Part shown: one piece after another, positions 44,296 to 53,099 of the stretch | How positions within the stretch are numbered: the first letter of the stretch is position 1 | Layout: each line of letters starts with the position of its first letter | From: Nocardioides sp. JS614 | Lineage (GTDB): Bacteria; Actinomycetota; Actinomycetes; Propionibacteriales; Nocardioidaceae | Assembly: GCF_000015265.1 (NCBI RefSeq) | Contig: NC_008699.1 | Location: 1,116,001-1,180,000 of the forward strand | Direction of reading: 5' to 3' | DNA: 64,000 bases | Program-made: the position numbers and the translations under genes | Notes under the pieces: generated by a model | Seen by the model: the letters and a program-made list of their open reading frames with translations, nothing else | The model's database searches: none | What the model was told of the DNA's origin: nothing

Positions 44296-44538
44296 TCAGC
44301 GGTGGTTCTGGGGACGGTTGGTCTGCTCGGTGAGCCAGAGGATGAGGTCGGTGCGCCAGTAGCGGACGTGGCGGCCGACCTTGAAGCTGCGGGGTCCGGC
44401 GCCGAGGTGGCGCCAGTAGCGCAGGGTGCCTTCGGGAACGCGGAGGAAAGCGCAGGCCTCCTGGAGGCTGAGCATCTCGTCGCCGAGGCTCTTCGACGGG
44501 CGGCGGTTGTCGTCGGGGTTCATCTGCTGTGCGGTCAT
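44296..44538 (-). CDS. xis: Excisionase-like HTH protein
   Basis: 80 aa. MLSLQEACAFLRVPEGTLRY followed by RHLGAGPRSFKVGRHVRYWR is the MerR/Xis-type winged helix used by AICE excisionases. It is 59 nt upstream of int on the same strand and would steer the recombinase towards excision. The ATG at 44538 follows AGGAGC. Confidence 0.85.
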   Translation of the reverse strand: MTAQQMNPDDNRRPSKSLGDEMLSLQEACAFLRVPEGTLRYWRHLGAGPRSFKVGRHVRYWRTDLILWLTEQTNRPQNHR

Positions 44539-44625
44539 GGTGGTGCTCCTCGCTGGTCGATGAGGCCAAGCGGTTCTCGACCTCATCCAGTAGGTGTGCA
44601 GGCCCTCCCAATCGATGATCGGCGA

Positions 44626-44631
44626 TATCCT
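44626..44631 (+). promoter_or_regulatory. Leaderless -10 box of the XRE regulator
   Basis: TATCCT lies 6 nt before the GTG at 44638, in the divergent region between xis and this regulator. Confidence 0.5.
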
Positions 44632-44637
44632 GTGGCT

Positions 44638-45252
44638 GTGGACCCGCCGAAGACGGTCATCGAGATCGCCCGCAAAGCCGCGGGTGTCTCGCAGGCGCAG
44701 CTGGCGGTGTGGGCGGGGACCCAGCAGTCGTCGATCTCGGAGTACGAGTCGCGTCGCAAGTCGCCGACCCTGGAAGTGGTGGAGCGGCTCCTGGAGGCCG
44801 CCGACGCCGAGCTCACGATCAAGCCGATCATCGACTTCGACACTCGGCAGGACCCCGAGATCGGCCGGTACGTCGTGCCCGAAAAGCTCTGGTCGGTGCC
44901 AATGCCGGACTGCTTCAGCAAGATCCAGGTTCTGGGATACCTCGCCAAGTCCCGCCGACCGCTCGTCTGGGACCTGTCGAACGAGGCCGAGCGCATCGAC
45001 TACTACCAGTGGGTCATCGGGCTCGGCGTCATCGACCTCATGCTCGACTCCGTCGATGGCATCCTGTTGATGCAGGTCTGGGATCGGCTGAACCTCCCAG
45101 AGGTGATCCGCGAAGCCTGGCAGCCCGTCATCGACGCGGCCACCGCCCCACAGGACATGCAGCCGCGCGACCCGGCCGGATTCAGCGCCTGGATCGCAGG
45201 AGAGATGGGCGTCGAGTGGCGGCCGGTCCGCCGGCGCAAGCGGCATCACTAA
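44638..45252 (+). CDS. XRE-family HTH regulator
   Basis: 204 aa. Residues ~5-62 form a Cro/CI-type HTH (VIEIARKAAGVSQAQLAVWA, SISEYESRRKSPTLEVVERL). The C-terminal ~140 residues have no recognised fold and are Asp/Trp-rich. It is divergent from xis and convergent with the relaxase gene (2 nt between stops). It may repress excision or transfer, or act as an antitoxin; only the DNA-binding role is supported. Confidence 0.75.
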   Translation: MDPPKTVIEIARKAAGVSQAQLAVWAGTQQSSISEYESRRKSPTLEVVERLLEAADAELTIKPIIDFDTRQDPEIGRYVVPEKLWSVPMPDCFSKIQVLGYLAKSRRPLVWDLSNEAERIDYYQWVIGLGVIDLMLDSVDGILLMQVWDRLNLPEVIREAWQPVIDAATAPQDMQPRDPAGFSAWIAGEMGVEWRPVRRRKRHH

Positions 45253-45254
45253 CC

Positions 45255-47882
45255 TCAGATGCCGATCCCGCCGCCGGATGCCGGGGCCGGTCGACGCGGT
45301 TCCTCCACCGTCTCCTGCCGTGACAGGCGACGCTTCTGGGTGCCGTAGCGATCGACCGCCTCGATCGCCTGCCGCTTCGCGTGGGCCGGGCCGAGGTCGG
45401 CGCGGTCCCGGCCGAAGACCTCGACCCACAGCTTGCGGGCGTCCTCAACGGACTCGGCCACCAGGTGCGCGGTGTTGTCGAGTCGGCCTCTGGTCATTGC
45501 GACGTAGGCTGCGGCGGCGCCGGTGGTGTCGCCGATGGCGACGTGTGCTCGGTCGACGGTCTCGCCTTGTGCTCCGTGGACGGTGGTGGCGTAGGCGAGC
45601 TCGACGAACCTGTTCGCGTACTCCGTCGGGACCACTCGGTCGCGTCCCCGTCCGCGGAGTACAAGGCTGCCGTCCTCGCCGAAGCCGATGGCGGTCCAGG
45701 TCTGCCGGTTCGCGACTCCGAGGTCGGGGTCGTTGCGTCGGGTGGCGACCCTGTCCCCGACCCCGATCCGTTCGCCGCGAGCGGTCACCATCGACTCCGC
45801 CGGGTCGCGCGCGGGGTCGGCGCGGCGTTGGTCGCGGATCGCGGCGTTGAGGCTAGCCACGTGCTCGCGGGTGTCGGCGAGGACGAGGTCGCCGGCCGCT
45901 CCCGCTTCGGCGAGGGCGGCGGTGCGTTCGGCCTCGCTGGGATGGATCAGGATCGATCCGCGGCGGTGGAGCGCGTCGAAGACCGCGGCCGGGTGGTTGC
46001 CGGTGCGCATGCGCAGGGAGAGTGCGGCGTAGTCGGGGTCGGTGAACCGGTGCACCTTCTGCAGCGATACGACCGAGGTCGGGTGGGACCACGCGAGCGC
46101 GTGGTCCAGCACGCCTCCGCGGCCGACCGCCGGGAGCTGGTGTCGGTCGCCGACGAGGGCGACCCGTGCCCCGGCCTCGTCGGCGATCGTGAGGAGCGCG
46201 CGGGCGGTGTCCTGGTCCAGCATCCCCGCCTCGTCGATCAGCAGCAGGTCCCCTGGCCGCAGGCGCGCGGCCGCGTCAGGCGTGGTGTCGGGTCGGCGTG
46301 CCCAGTGCCCGTCGGCGTCCCAGCGCCAGCCGTGCTGGTGGATCAGCCAGGCCGCGGAGCGCCCGTCCGCGCCGGTCTCTGCGGCGGCGACCTCGGCGGC
46401 CTTCAAGGTCGGTGTCACCACCACGAGACGGTGCCCATGTCTTGCCAGCAGCTCCCGAGTCGCCCTCAGCGCCGTGGTCTTCCCGGCGCCGGCCGCGCCC
46501 TCCACGACCACGAGCTGGCCGTCACCGGCCAGGGCACCGACGACGGCGGCCTGGGTGGGGTCGACCCGCACCAATCCGCGACCTTGAAGACGGACCCGCC
46601 TGGCGGGCTTCTCGGCACGGCGAGCGAGGCGACCGACGACGTCAGCCTCGACGTTCACCACCTGCTGGGAGGTCAGCGACCGGACGTGCTCGGGCAAGTC
46701 GGGCGTCGCGAGCAGCCGAACACAGCGTGCGGCGGCGCGGGCGGTCACGTCCTCGGCGAGCTCGATCCGCGCTGCGGGCGTGGTGACCAGGTTGGTCTGG
46801 GCCAGCAGGAGCTCGACCTTGCCGCGGATGTCGGCGGTGTTCCACGCCGACCGCTTCGCCCCGAGCTGGGATACGACCCACTCCGCGGCACCGTCGCGGT
46901 CGATCCGGCCGACCTGCGTTGTCTCCAGCACGGCAGGGGCGGCTGGGTCGCGGTAACCCAGGGCACGCAGCTCGTCGTTCCATCGTGCGACCAGGTCAGC
47001 GCCGCCCGTGGGGACGACCTTGTCCGGCCGCGCATCGGCCCACGCCCGCCGGTCCCAGGCCTCACGCAGCCGCGGCCCCGGTTCCTCGCCGGGATGCTCG
47101 CGTCGCCACTCAGCTTCGTACCGGTCGATGTTGCGGTGGATCTGACTGGTCCGTGCGCTGAACGCCCCGACGTACGGCGCGAGCTGCTCGATCTCCCCGG
47201 TCTCGGGGTCCAGGGTGAAGCCGCGTGCGGCGAGGACCGCCCGGAACTCCGGGTCGGTGGCGACCGCGGCATGCCCGATGCCGTTGATCGCCTCGATCAT
47301 GTCGCGCACACCCACCGAGTGCAGGCCCCGCCAGGCGCCGGCTGCGAACACGCGAGCGTTGACCTGGAGGTGCAGATGCCGGTGCGGGTCGCCTGCCCGC
47401 GACGTGTAGTGCCGGATCACCGCCGCCTCGATCCGCTCGACCGGTACCTGGACTTGCCGTCCGCGGGGCCCGACCCGGGTGGTCGCGTGCAGCGCGAGCC
47501 ACCCCACGATCTGTTCCGCAGCACGATCCTGAGCTCCGTCAAGCGCCTCGGACACCTCGGGGTGCAGCGCAGCGGCCAACGACCAGGTCTTCGGGCCGTT
47601 GACGGTGACCTCGACGAACCGCAGCGCGTTCGCGTCCTCACGGACCCGACCCTTCTTGCACCCGGTGTCGATGTCGATCCCGGCGACCCACTGCTCGTAC
47701 TCGTCGCCGTCCATCGAGCCAGCTCCCGCGACGCCAGCCGGGGTCGCGGTGAGCCGCTCGGCGACGCCGGTGCCTTCGCCGAGGTAGTAGTCATCGGCAC
47801 GCGAACAGTCGCGCTCGACGTAGGCGCGCGCGGCCTTCGCCGCGCCGTTGTAGAACTTCACGCCGCCGTGCACCCGGACCAC
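45255..47882 (-). CDS. traA: MobF relaxase-helicase (TraA/TrwC type)
   Basis: 875 aa from GTG 47882. The N-terminal TrwC relaxase domain has YYLGEGTGVAERL, GPKTWSLAAAL and the metal-binding His cluster in HYTSRAGDPHRHLHLQVNA. The C-terminal part is a RecD-like helicase: VEGAAGAGKTTAL (Walker A), LLIDEAGMLDQDTA (Walker B), GDRHQLP and YATTVHGAQGETVD. It nicks at oriT and unwinds DNA for transfer. No type IV secretion gene follows, so mobilisation in trans is likely. The frame is open to 48068; I prefer the start near VHGGVKFYNG, which matches relatives. Confidence 0.9.
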   Translation of the reverse strand: MVRVHGGVKFYNGAAKAARAYVERDCSRADDYYLGEGTGVAERLTATPAGVAGAGSMDGDEYEQWVAGIDIDTGCKKGRVREDANALRFVEVTVNGPKTWSLAAALHPEVSEALDGAQDRAAEQIVGWLALHATTRVGPRGRQVQVPVERIEAAVIRHYTSRAGDPHRHLHLQVNARVFAAGAWRGLHSVGVRDMIEAINGIGHAAVATDPEFRAVLAARGFTLDPETGEIEQLAPYVGAFSARTSQIHRNIDRYEAEWRREHPGEEPGPRLREAWDRRAWADARPDKVVPTGGADLVARWNDELRALGYRDPAAPAVLETTQVGRIDRDGAAEWVVSQLGAKRSAWNTADIRGKVELLLAQTNLVTTPAARIELAEDVTARAAARCVRLLATPDLPEHVRSLTSQQVVNVEADVVGRLARRAEKPARRVRLQGRGLVRVDPTQAAVVGALAGDGQLVVVEGAAGAGKTTALRATRELLARHGHRLVVVTPTLKAAEVAAAETGADGRSAAWLIHQHGWRWDADGHWARRPDTTPDAAARLRPGDLLLIDEAGMLDQDTARALLTIADEAGARVALVGDRHQLPAVGRGGVLDHALAWSHPTSVVSLQKVHRFTDPDYAALSLRMRTGNHPAAVFDALHRRGSILIHPSEAERTAALAEAGAAGDLVLADTREHVASLNAAIRDQRRADPARDPAESMVTARGERIGVGDRVATRRNDPDLGVANRQTWTAIGFGEDGSLVLRGRGRDRVVPTEYANRFVELAYATTVHGAQGETVDRAHVAIGDTTGAAAAYVAMTRGRLDNTAHLVAESVEDARKLWVEVFGRDRADLGPAHAKRQAIEAVDRYGTQKRRLSRQETVEEPRRPAPASGGGIGI

Positions 47883-47932
47883 CGCCTCCACGACGTCCGT
47901 CGATAACCAACGGACCCCTAGAAATGCCGCGT

Positions 47933-47974
47933 GGGCCGCCCGATCACGGGCGACCCATCTACGAACCTTCGTAG
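47933..47974. promoter_or_regulatory. Two adjacent inverted repeats upstream of the relaxase: candidate oriT or operator
   Basis: GGGCCGCCCG-ATCA-CGGGCGACCC (47933-47956, 9 of 10 paired) is followed after 2 nt by CTACGAA-CC-TTCGTAG (47959-47974, perfect). oriT sites of MobF elements commonly lie beside the relaxase gene with such repeats. The rest of the gap to 48145 has no supportable gene. Confidence 0.45.
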
Positions 47975-48145
47975 CATGTGTGCCGCCTGAAAGGGAGGGG
48001 TGAAGGCAAGCGAGGGGGCGGGAATCTTGAGTGGATTCTGGAGGCCGTGAAGAGTCAATGGTTGCCAACGGGCTGGGGTATGGACGCGGGGCAGGGGACG
48101 ATCACATGAGGACGTCTCTCCCCGACCTGGCCCGTTCCGTCGGCA

Positions 48146-50326
48146 GTGGACGGCAAGATGGCCATCGTGGAGACCTTCAAGCGAACGCCGCTCCAGCTGT
48201 TCAACCTGCCCCAGCACTTCGTCATCCCGCTGTTCCAACGTCCGTACGTTTGGAAGGAGGACGAGCAGTGGGAGCCGCTATGGAAGGACATCCGACGGGT
48301 CGCCGAGCTCCGAATGAATGAGCCGCACCTGAACCCGCAGCACTTCCTAGGTGCAGTCGTGCTTCAGGCGCACGACGCCGGCAGTAACCGGGTCACCACG
48401 TGGAACGTCATCGACGGGCAACAGCGGCTGACGACGCTTCAGGTGCTCATGGACGCCACCAGCGCGGTTCTCGCCCAGGCCGGCGCCGACCGATACGCCA
48501 GTCAGCTCGAGTCGCTGACCCACAACTCGGCGAACTTCATCCCGGAGGAGGAGAGCGGGCTGAAGGTCCGGCACCTCAACAACGACCACGAGGCCTTCGA
48601 CGAGGTCATGGACGCTGAGTCCCCGGTGGATTACGCCAGCCTCAAGCACTCCGAGTCCCGGATCGTGAAGGCGCACCGGTACTTCACGACCGCGGTGTCC
48701 CAATGGCTCGGCGCCCCGGATGGCGATGACTTCGGCATCAAGGCCGAGCAGTTGGCGAGCGTGCTCCAGGCGGACCTCCAGCTCGTGACGATCGAGCTGC
48801 TGTCGTCGGAGAATTCACAGGAGATCTTCGAGACGCTGAACGCTCGCGGAACTCCGCTCACCGCTGCCGATCTCGTTCGCAACTTCGTCTTCCAGCGTCT
48901 CGAGGCCGAGGGTGGTGACACCAAGAAGGCCTACAAGGAGGACTGGCCGTTCGAGACGAAGTTCTGGACCAGGGAGATCAGCGTCGGGCGCTATCTCGTG
49001 AGCAGGAGCTCGCTGTTCCTCAATCAGTGGCTCATCGCCAGACTCGGTGAGGAGATTGGTCCCCAGTCGACCTTCAGTCGTTTCAAGTCGTACGTCGAGC
49101 ACGATGCCGGCCACAAGATGGCTGACCTCCTGCCTGTCATCAAGGAGCAGGCGGAACGGTACGAGGCCTGGACGGAGGTTGCCGCCAAGCCGAGCGGCAA
49201 CCTGAGCGTGGTCGAAATGGCTGTCTACCGCATGCAGGCCAGTGGGGTGGAACTGCTCAAGCCGCTTCTGATCTGGCTGCACGAGCCAGGCCGGAACCTT
49301 CCGCAAGAGACGATCGAGCGCATCGTCGAGGCGGCCGAGAGCTGGATCGTGCGGCGGCAACTCCTGAGGCTGACAGGTTCAGACCTCGGCCGGGTCGTGG
49401 CTGACATCATCAAGAGGCACAGCGGCTCGCCGGCCGACGATTTGGCCGATCGGGTCGTCACCTACCTGTCTCGCCTCAACGTAGCCAGCACCTACTGGCC
49501 AGGGGACAACGAGATCCGTGTCGCGCTGACGACCGAGTCGGCCTACCGCCGATTCCCACGTGCCCGGCTGCGCTCCTTCCTGGAGGCGATCGAGAACCAC
49601 TACCGGGCCGAGACCAAGCAGCCACAGGCTGAGCGTTCTGGCTTCCCGATCGAGCACATCCTGCCGCAGAAGTGGCGGGAGAACTGGCCGGTCAGCTCAC
49701 CCCAAGAAGAGCAGGAACGTCAGGAACGTGTCCACAAGCTGGGCAATCTGACCCTCCTGACGGGTCCGCTCAATTCGAAGGTCTCCAACGGTCCTTGGGA
49801 CACGAAGCGCAGGGCCCTCTTGCAGCACAACACGATCAAGCTCACCGGAAGGCTCCTCGACTGGGTCGGCGACGCCGATTGGTCGGAAGCACAGATCGAC
49901 CAGCGAACAGCAGCGCTCATCGACGTCCTGCTGGAAGTCTGGCCGGTCCCCGAGGGACACAACGGTCAGGTGGTGGACCCCCAGGCCAAGGCGCAAGACT
50001 GGATCGAGCTGAAGCATTTGGTCGATGCGGGCCTGATTGCACCGGGGGACAAGTTGATCGCCACTCACCGCGACTTCGCCGGGCGTGAGGCCGAGATCGG
50101 TGACGACCTCCGCATCCACTTGGACGGCAAGGCCTTCAGCACCCCGTCCGGAGCAGGACAGCACCTTCGCAAGAAGGCGACGAACGGCTGGTACTTCTGG
50201 GCTCTGGCAGACGGACGCCGGCTCCGGGACGTTCGGGCGGAGTTCTTGAGTGCCGCTTCCACCGACGAGGGACAACTCGAGCTGATCGGTGGCGAGCCGG
50301 AACCGGCCCCCGACGTACGGAGTTGA
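48146..50326 (+). CDS. DUF262-DUF1524-RAMA protein (GmrSD-like type IV restriction)
   Basis: 726 aa. The DUF262 domain has IPLFQRPYVWKEDEQW and the nucleotide-hydrolysis motif IDGQQRLTTL (~90-98). The DUF1524 HNH-like nuclease domain has IEHILPQKW (~502) and KLGNLTLLTGPLNSK. The C-terminal ~95 residues match a RAMA domain (LKHLVDAGLIAPGDKL, FSTPSGAGQHL, NGWYFW), found fused to methyltransferases and restriction factors. GmrSD-like enzymes cut modified phage DNA. It lies 12 nt before hsdM, so it is in operon with the type I system. GTG 48146 or ATG 48158 may start it. Confidence 0.85.
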   Translation: MDGKMAIVETFKRTPLQLFNLPQHFVIPLFQRPYVWKEDEQWEPLWKDIRRVAELRMNEPHLNPQHFLGAVVLQAHDAGSNRVTTWNVIDGQQRLTTLQVLMDATSAVLAQAGADRYASQLESLTHNSANFIPEEESGLKVRHLNNDHEAFDEVMDAESPVDYASLKHSESRIVKAHRYFTTAVSQWLGAPDGDDFGIKAEQLASVLQADLQLVTIELLSSENSQEIFETLNARGTPLTAADLVRNFVFQRLEAEGGDTKKAYKEDWPFETKFWTREISVGRYLVSRSSLFLNQWLIARLGEEIGPQSTFSRFKSYVEHDAGHKMADLLPVIKEQAERYEAWTEVAAKPSGNLSVVEMAVYRMQASGVELLKPLLIWLHEPGRNLPQETIERIVEAAESWIVRRQLLRLTGSDLGRVVADIIKRHSGSPADDLADRVVTYLSRLNVASTYWPGDNEIRVALTTESAYRRFPRARLRSFLEAIENHYRAETKQPQAERSGFPIEHILPQKWRENWPVSSPQEEQERQERVHKLGNLTLLTGPLNSKVSNGPWDTKRRALLQHNTIKLTGRLLDWVGDADWSEAQIDQRTAALIDVLLEVWPVPEGHNGQVVDPQAKAQDWIELKHLVDAGLIAPGDKLIATHRDFAGREAEIGDDLRIHLDGKAFSTPSGAGQHLRKKATNGWYFWALADGRRLRDVRAEFLSAASTDEGQLELIGGEPEPAPDVRS

Positions 50327-50338
50327 GAGAATCCGCCA

Positions 50339-51907
50339 GTGAGCCAGATGACCAAGGAAGTAGAGCGCACGGAGCTCCATCGGACCATCTGGCGCATCGC
50401 CAACGACCTCCGCGGGAGCGTCGACGGCTGGGACTTCAAGGCCTACGTGCTCGGGATGCTCTTCTATCGGTTCATCTCCGAGAACCTCACCGCCTACCTC
50501 AACAAGCAGGAGCGAGCGGCGGGCAACCCCGACTTCGACTATCGCCACCTGTCGAACGCCGACGCCGAGTTCGGTCGCGAGGAGACGGTCAAGGAGAAGG
50601 GCTTCTACATCCTTCCCCAGGACCTCTTCGCCAACGTCCGCGAGCGCGCCCGCCACGACGAGAACCTCAACGAGACGCTGGCCCGGGTGTTCAGGAACAT
50701 CGAGGCGTCCTCGATCGGCGCAGACTCCGAGGAGGACTTCAAGGGCCTCTTCGACGACCTCGACGTCAACAGTTCCAAGCTTGGGTCCACGGTCGCGAAG
50801 CGCAACGAGAAGCTCGTCAAGTTGCTCGACGCCGTCGGCGACCTCAGGCTCGGCCACAACGGCAACACCATCGACGCCTTCGGTGATGCCTACGAGTACC
50901 TCATGGGAATGTACGCTGCGAACGCCGGCCGCTCCGGTGGCGAGTACTACACCCCGCAGGAGGTCTCCGAGCTCCTCGCCCGGATCGCCGTCGTGGGTAA
51001 GACCGAGGTCAACAAGGTCTACGACCCCGCCTGCGGCTCCGGATCACTCCTGCTGAAGTTCGACAAGGTCCTCGGCCACGAGAACGTCCGTCAGGGCTAC
51101 TTCGGCCAGGAGATCAACCTGACCACCTACAACCTGTGCCGGATCAACATGTTCCTGCACGACATCAACTACGAGAAGTTCGACATCGCCCACGGCGACA
51201 CGTTGACGGACCCGGCTCACTGGGACGACGAGCCGTTCGAGGCGATCGTGTCCAACCCGCCCTACTCCACGAAGTGGGCCGGCGACGCTGATCCGCTCTT
51301 GATCAACGACCCACGTTTCGCCCCCGCCGGAGTGCTGGCACCGAAGTCGAAGGCCGACCTGGCGTTCACGATGCACATCCTGAGCTGGCTCGCGGTCAAC
51401 GGCACCGCGGCGATCGTCGAATTTCCTGGTGTGCTCTACCGCAGTGGCGCGGAGCAGAAGATCCGTAAGTATCTCGTCGACAACAATTACGTCGACACGG
51501 TCATCCAGCTCCCGCCGGATCTGTTCTTCGGTACGACGATCGCGACCTGCATCATCGTGCTCAAGAAGTCGAAGGCCGACAACAAGACACTCTTCATCGA
51601 CGCTTCCGCAGAGTTCATTCGGCAGGGCAACAAGAACAAGATGCCCGCCGCGAACCAACAGAGAATCCTTGACGCCTTCAGCGCGCGAGAGGACGTCGCT
51701 CACTTCGCGAAACTCATCGAAAACGCTGCCCTGGAGGCAAACGGCTACAACCTCGCTGTCAGCTCCTACGTCGAAGCCGAATACATCCGCGAAGCCGTTG
51801 ACATCCGCGAGCTCAACGCGGAGATCGGGCGGATTGTGAGCCGTCAGTGTGAGCTGCGTGCGGAGATCGATGCTGTCGTTGCGGACCTTGAGGAGCGCCG
51901 GTCGTGA
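50339..51907 (+). CDS. hsdM: Type I restriction-modification, methyltransferase subunit
   Basis: 522 aa. The N-terminal HsdM helical domain (IWRIANDLRGSVDGWDFKAY) precedes the methyltransferase core with motif I DPACGSGS (229-236) and motif IV NPPY (306-309). It methylates adenine in the bipartite site read by HsdS. The stop overlaps the hsdS start by 4 nt (GTGA). Housekeeping motifs are intact. Confidence 0.95.
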   Translation: MSQMTKEVERTELHRTIWRIANDLRGSVDGWDFKAYVLGMLFYRFISENLTAYLNKQERAAGNPDFDYRHLSNADAEFGREETVKEKGFYILPQDLFANVRERARHDENLNETLARVFRNIEASSIGADSEEDFKGLFDDLDVNSSKLGSTVAKRNEKLVKLLDAVGDLRLGHNGNTIDAFGDAYEYLMGMYAANAGRSGGEYYTPQEVSELLARIAVVGKTEVNKVYDPACGSGSLLLKFDKVLGHENVRQGYFGQEINLTTYNLCRINMFLHDINYEKFDIAHGDTLTDPAHWDDEPFEAIVSNPPYSTKWAGDADPLLINDPRFAPAGVLAPKSKADLAFTMHILSWLAVNGTAAIVEFPGVLYRSGAEQKIRKYLVDNNYVDTVIQLPPDLFFGTTIATCIIVLKKSKADNKTLFIDASAEFIRQGNKNKMPAANQQRILDAFSAREDVAHFAKLIENAALEANGYNLAVSSYVEAEYIREAVDIRELNAEIGRIVSRQCELRAEIDAVVADLEERRS

Positions 51908-52581
51908 GTCGCATCGATCGCCTCATCGCGGAACTCGCGCCGCAGGGGGTGCCGCTTATGCCGCTGGGTCAGCTTGGTGAGTTCATACGTGGCCGTCGAT
52001 TCACGAAAGCCGACTACGTCGACTCCGGACTCGGCTCAATTCACTACGGCGAGATTTACACCGACTACGGCACGACCGCGTCATCGGTACATCGGTTCGT
52101 TCGTCCCGAGTTGAAGGGAAGCCTCCGCCTGGCTCGCCCAGGTGACTTGGTCATCGCGGCAACGGGCGAGAACGTACAGGAAGTATGCAAGGCGGTCGCT
52201 TGGCTGGGCGACGAAGAGGTTGCCATCCACGATGATTGCTACATCTTCCGTCACCAGATGGATCCGACGTTTGTCTCGTACTTCTTTCAGACCGCCCACT
52301 TCCACGAGCAAAAGGCACGGCTGGCCTCCGAGTCGAAGCTTGCGCGGGTGTCCGGTGCGAACCTGGCCAGGATCGTTGCTCCCGCTCCGCCACTGGAGGT
52401 GCAGCGAGAGATCGTCAGCGTCCTGGACAAGTTCAGAGCTCTTGAAGCCGAGCTCAAGGCCGAGCTTGAAGCACGGCGTGAGCAGTACAGGTACTACCGC
52501 GACGCGCTGGTGGCGTTCGACGCGCCTGACTCTCTCTCTCTCTCTCTCTCTCGCAGAGCAGGCTCAGATGGGCGAGACTGA
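51904..52581 (+). CDS. hsdS: Type I specificity subunit, first half (frame ends after CT tract)
   Basis: 225 aa as read. It contains target-recognition domain 1 (MPLGQLGEFIRGRRFTKADY to NLARIVAPAPPLEVQ) and the central conserved helix (REIVSVLDKFRALEAELKAELE, ARREQYRYYRDALVAF). It then enters a CT dinucleotide tract and stops at 52581 in a tail (RRAGSDGRD) that is not HsdS-like. Full HsdS has two such units (~400 aa). Losing one CT or gaining two would join it to the second half and give ~397 aa. As read, a half-HsdS could still work as a dimer with another specificity. Confidence 0.85.
   Translation: MSRIDRLIAELAPQGVPLMPLGQLGEFIRGRRFTKADYVDSGLGSIHYGEIYTDYGTTASSVHRFVRPELKGSLRLARPGDLVIAATGENVQEVCKAVAWLGDEEVAIHDDCYIFRHQMDPTFVSYFFQTAHFHEQKARLASESKLARVSGANLARIVAPAPPLEVQREIVSVLDKFRALEAELKAELEARREQYRYYRDALVAFDAPDSLSLSLSRRAGSDGRD
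52530..52552 (+). repeat. (CT)11 simple-sequence repeat inside hsdS
   Basis: Eleven CT units plus a final C lie at the end of the central conserved region of hsdS. The first half is in the frame of 51904 and the second half is in the next frame. Slipped-strand change of the tract length would switch between a half-length and a full-length specificity subunit. Confidence 0.9.
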
Positions 52582-52613
52582 GTGATGTTGCGACACTTCG
52601 GCGCGGCTCAGCC

Positions 52614-53099
52614 ATGACAGCGACGTCTGCAGCTCTCGGCGACGTGCCCGTGGTCGCGAATGCTCCTGAGCCTGCGTACTTCCACAACGTGAGCAACCGC
52701 GACGGTGAAACAGTGGTGGTCGCCCGCTCTGGGGCATACGCCGGCTTTGTCAGCTATTGGCGGGGACCGATCTTCTTGACCGACGCGTTCAGTGTCCATC
52801 CACACGATGGGGTCTTGATGCCGCGATTCGTCTTCCACCTTCTCCGGGCCAGACAGGCTCAGTTGCACGCGTTCAAGGCAGGAGCCGGTGTGCCCCACGT
52901 AAGGGTCAAGGACGTCGAATCGTACGAGGTGCCAGTGCCCCCGCTGGATGTGCAGGCGCGGGTAGTGGAGATTCTCGACAAGTTCGATGCCTTAGTGAAT
53001 GACGTGTCGGTCGGTCTTCCTGCTGAGATCGCGGCGCGGCGCAAGCAGTACGAGTACTACCGCCACAAGCTCTTGACCTTCCCGGAGCGAGCCGCGTGA
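52614..53099 (+). CDS. hsdS: Type I specificity subunit, second half
   Basis: 161 aa from the first ATG of this frame, but the frame is open back through the CT tract and reads RWARLSDVATLRRG before the ATG, the usual start of a target-recognition domain. TRD2 ends at VKDVESYEVPVPPLDVQ, followed by the second conserved helix (ARVVEILDKFDALVNDV, ARRKQYEYYRHKLL). It is therefore the downstream part of one hsdS gene, not an independent gene. The stop overlaps hsdR by 4 nt. Confidence 0.8.
   Translation: MTATSAALGDVPVVANAPEPAYFHNVSNRDGETVVVARSGAYAGFVSYWRGPIFLTDAFSVHPHDGVLMPRFVFHLLRARQAQLHAFKAGAGVPHVRVKDVESYEVPVPPLDVQARVVEILDKFDALVNDVSVGLPAEIAARRKQYEYYRHKLLTFPERAA

Noticed and set aside
52614..53099. 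An independent second hsdS-like gene
   Set aside because: The frame is open upstream through the CT tract and encodes the normal start of TRD2 before the ATG, so it is the second half of one gene.
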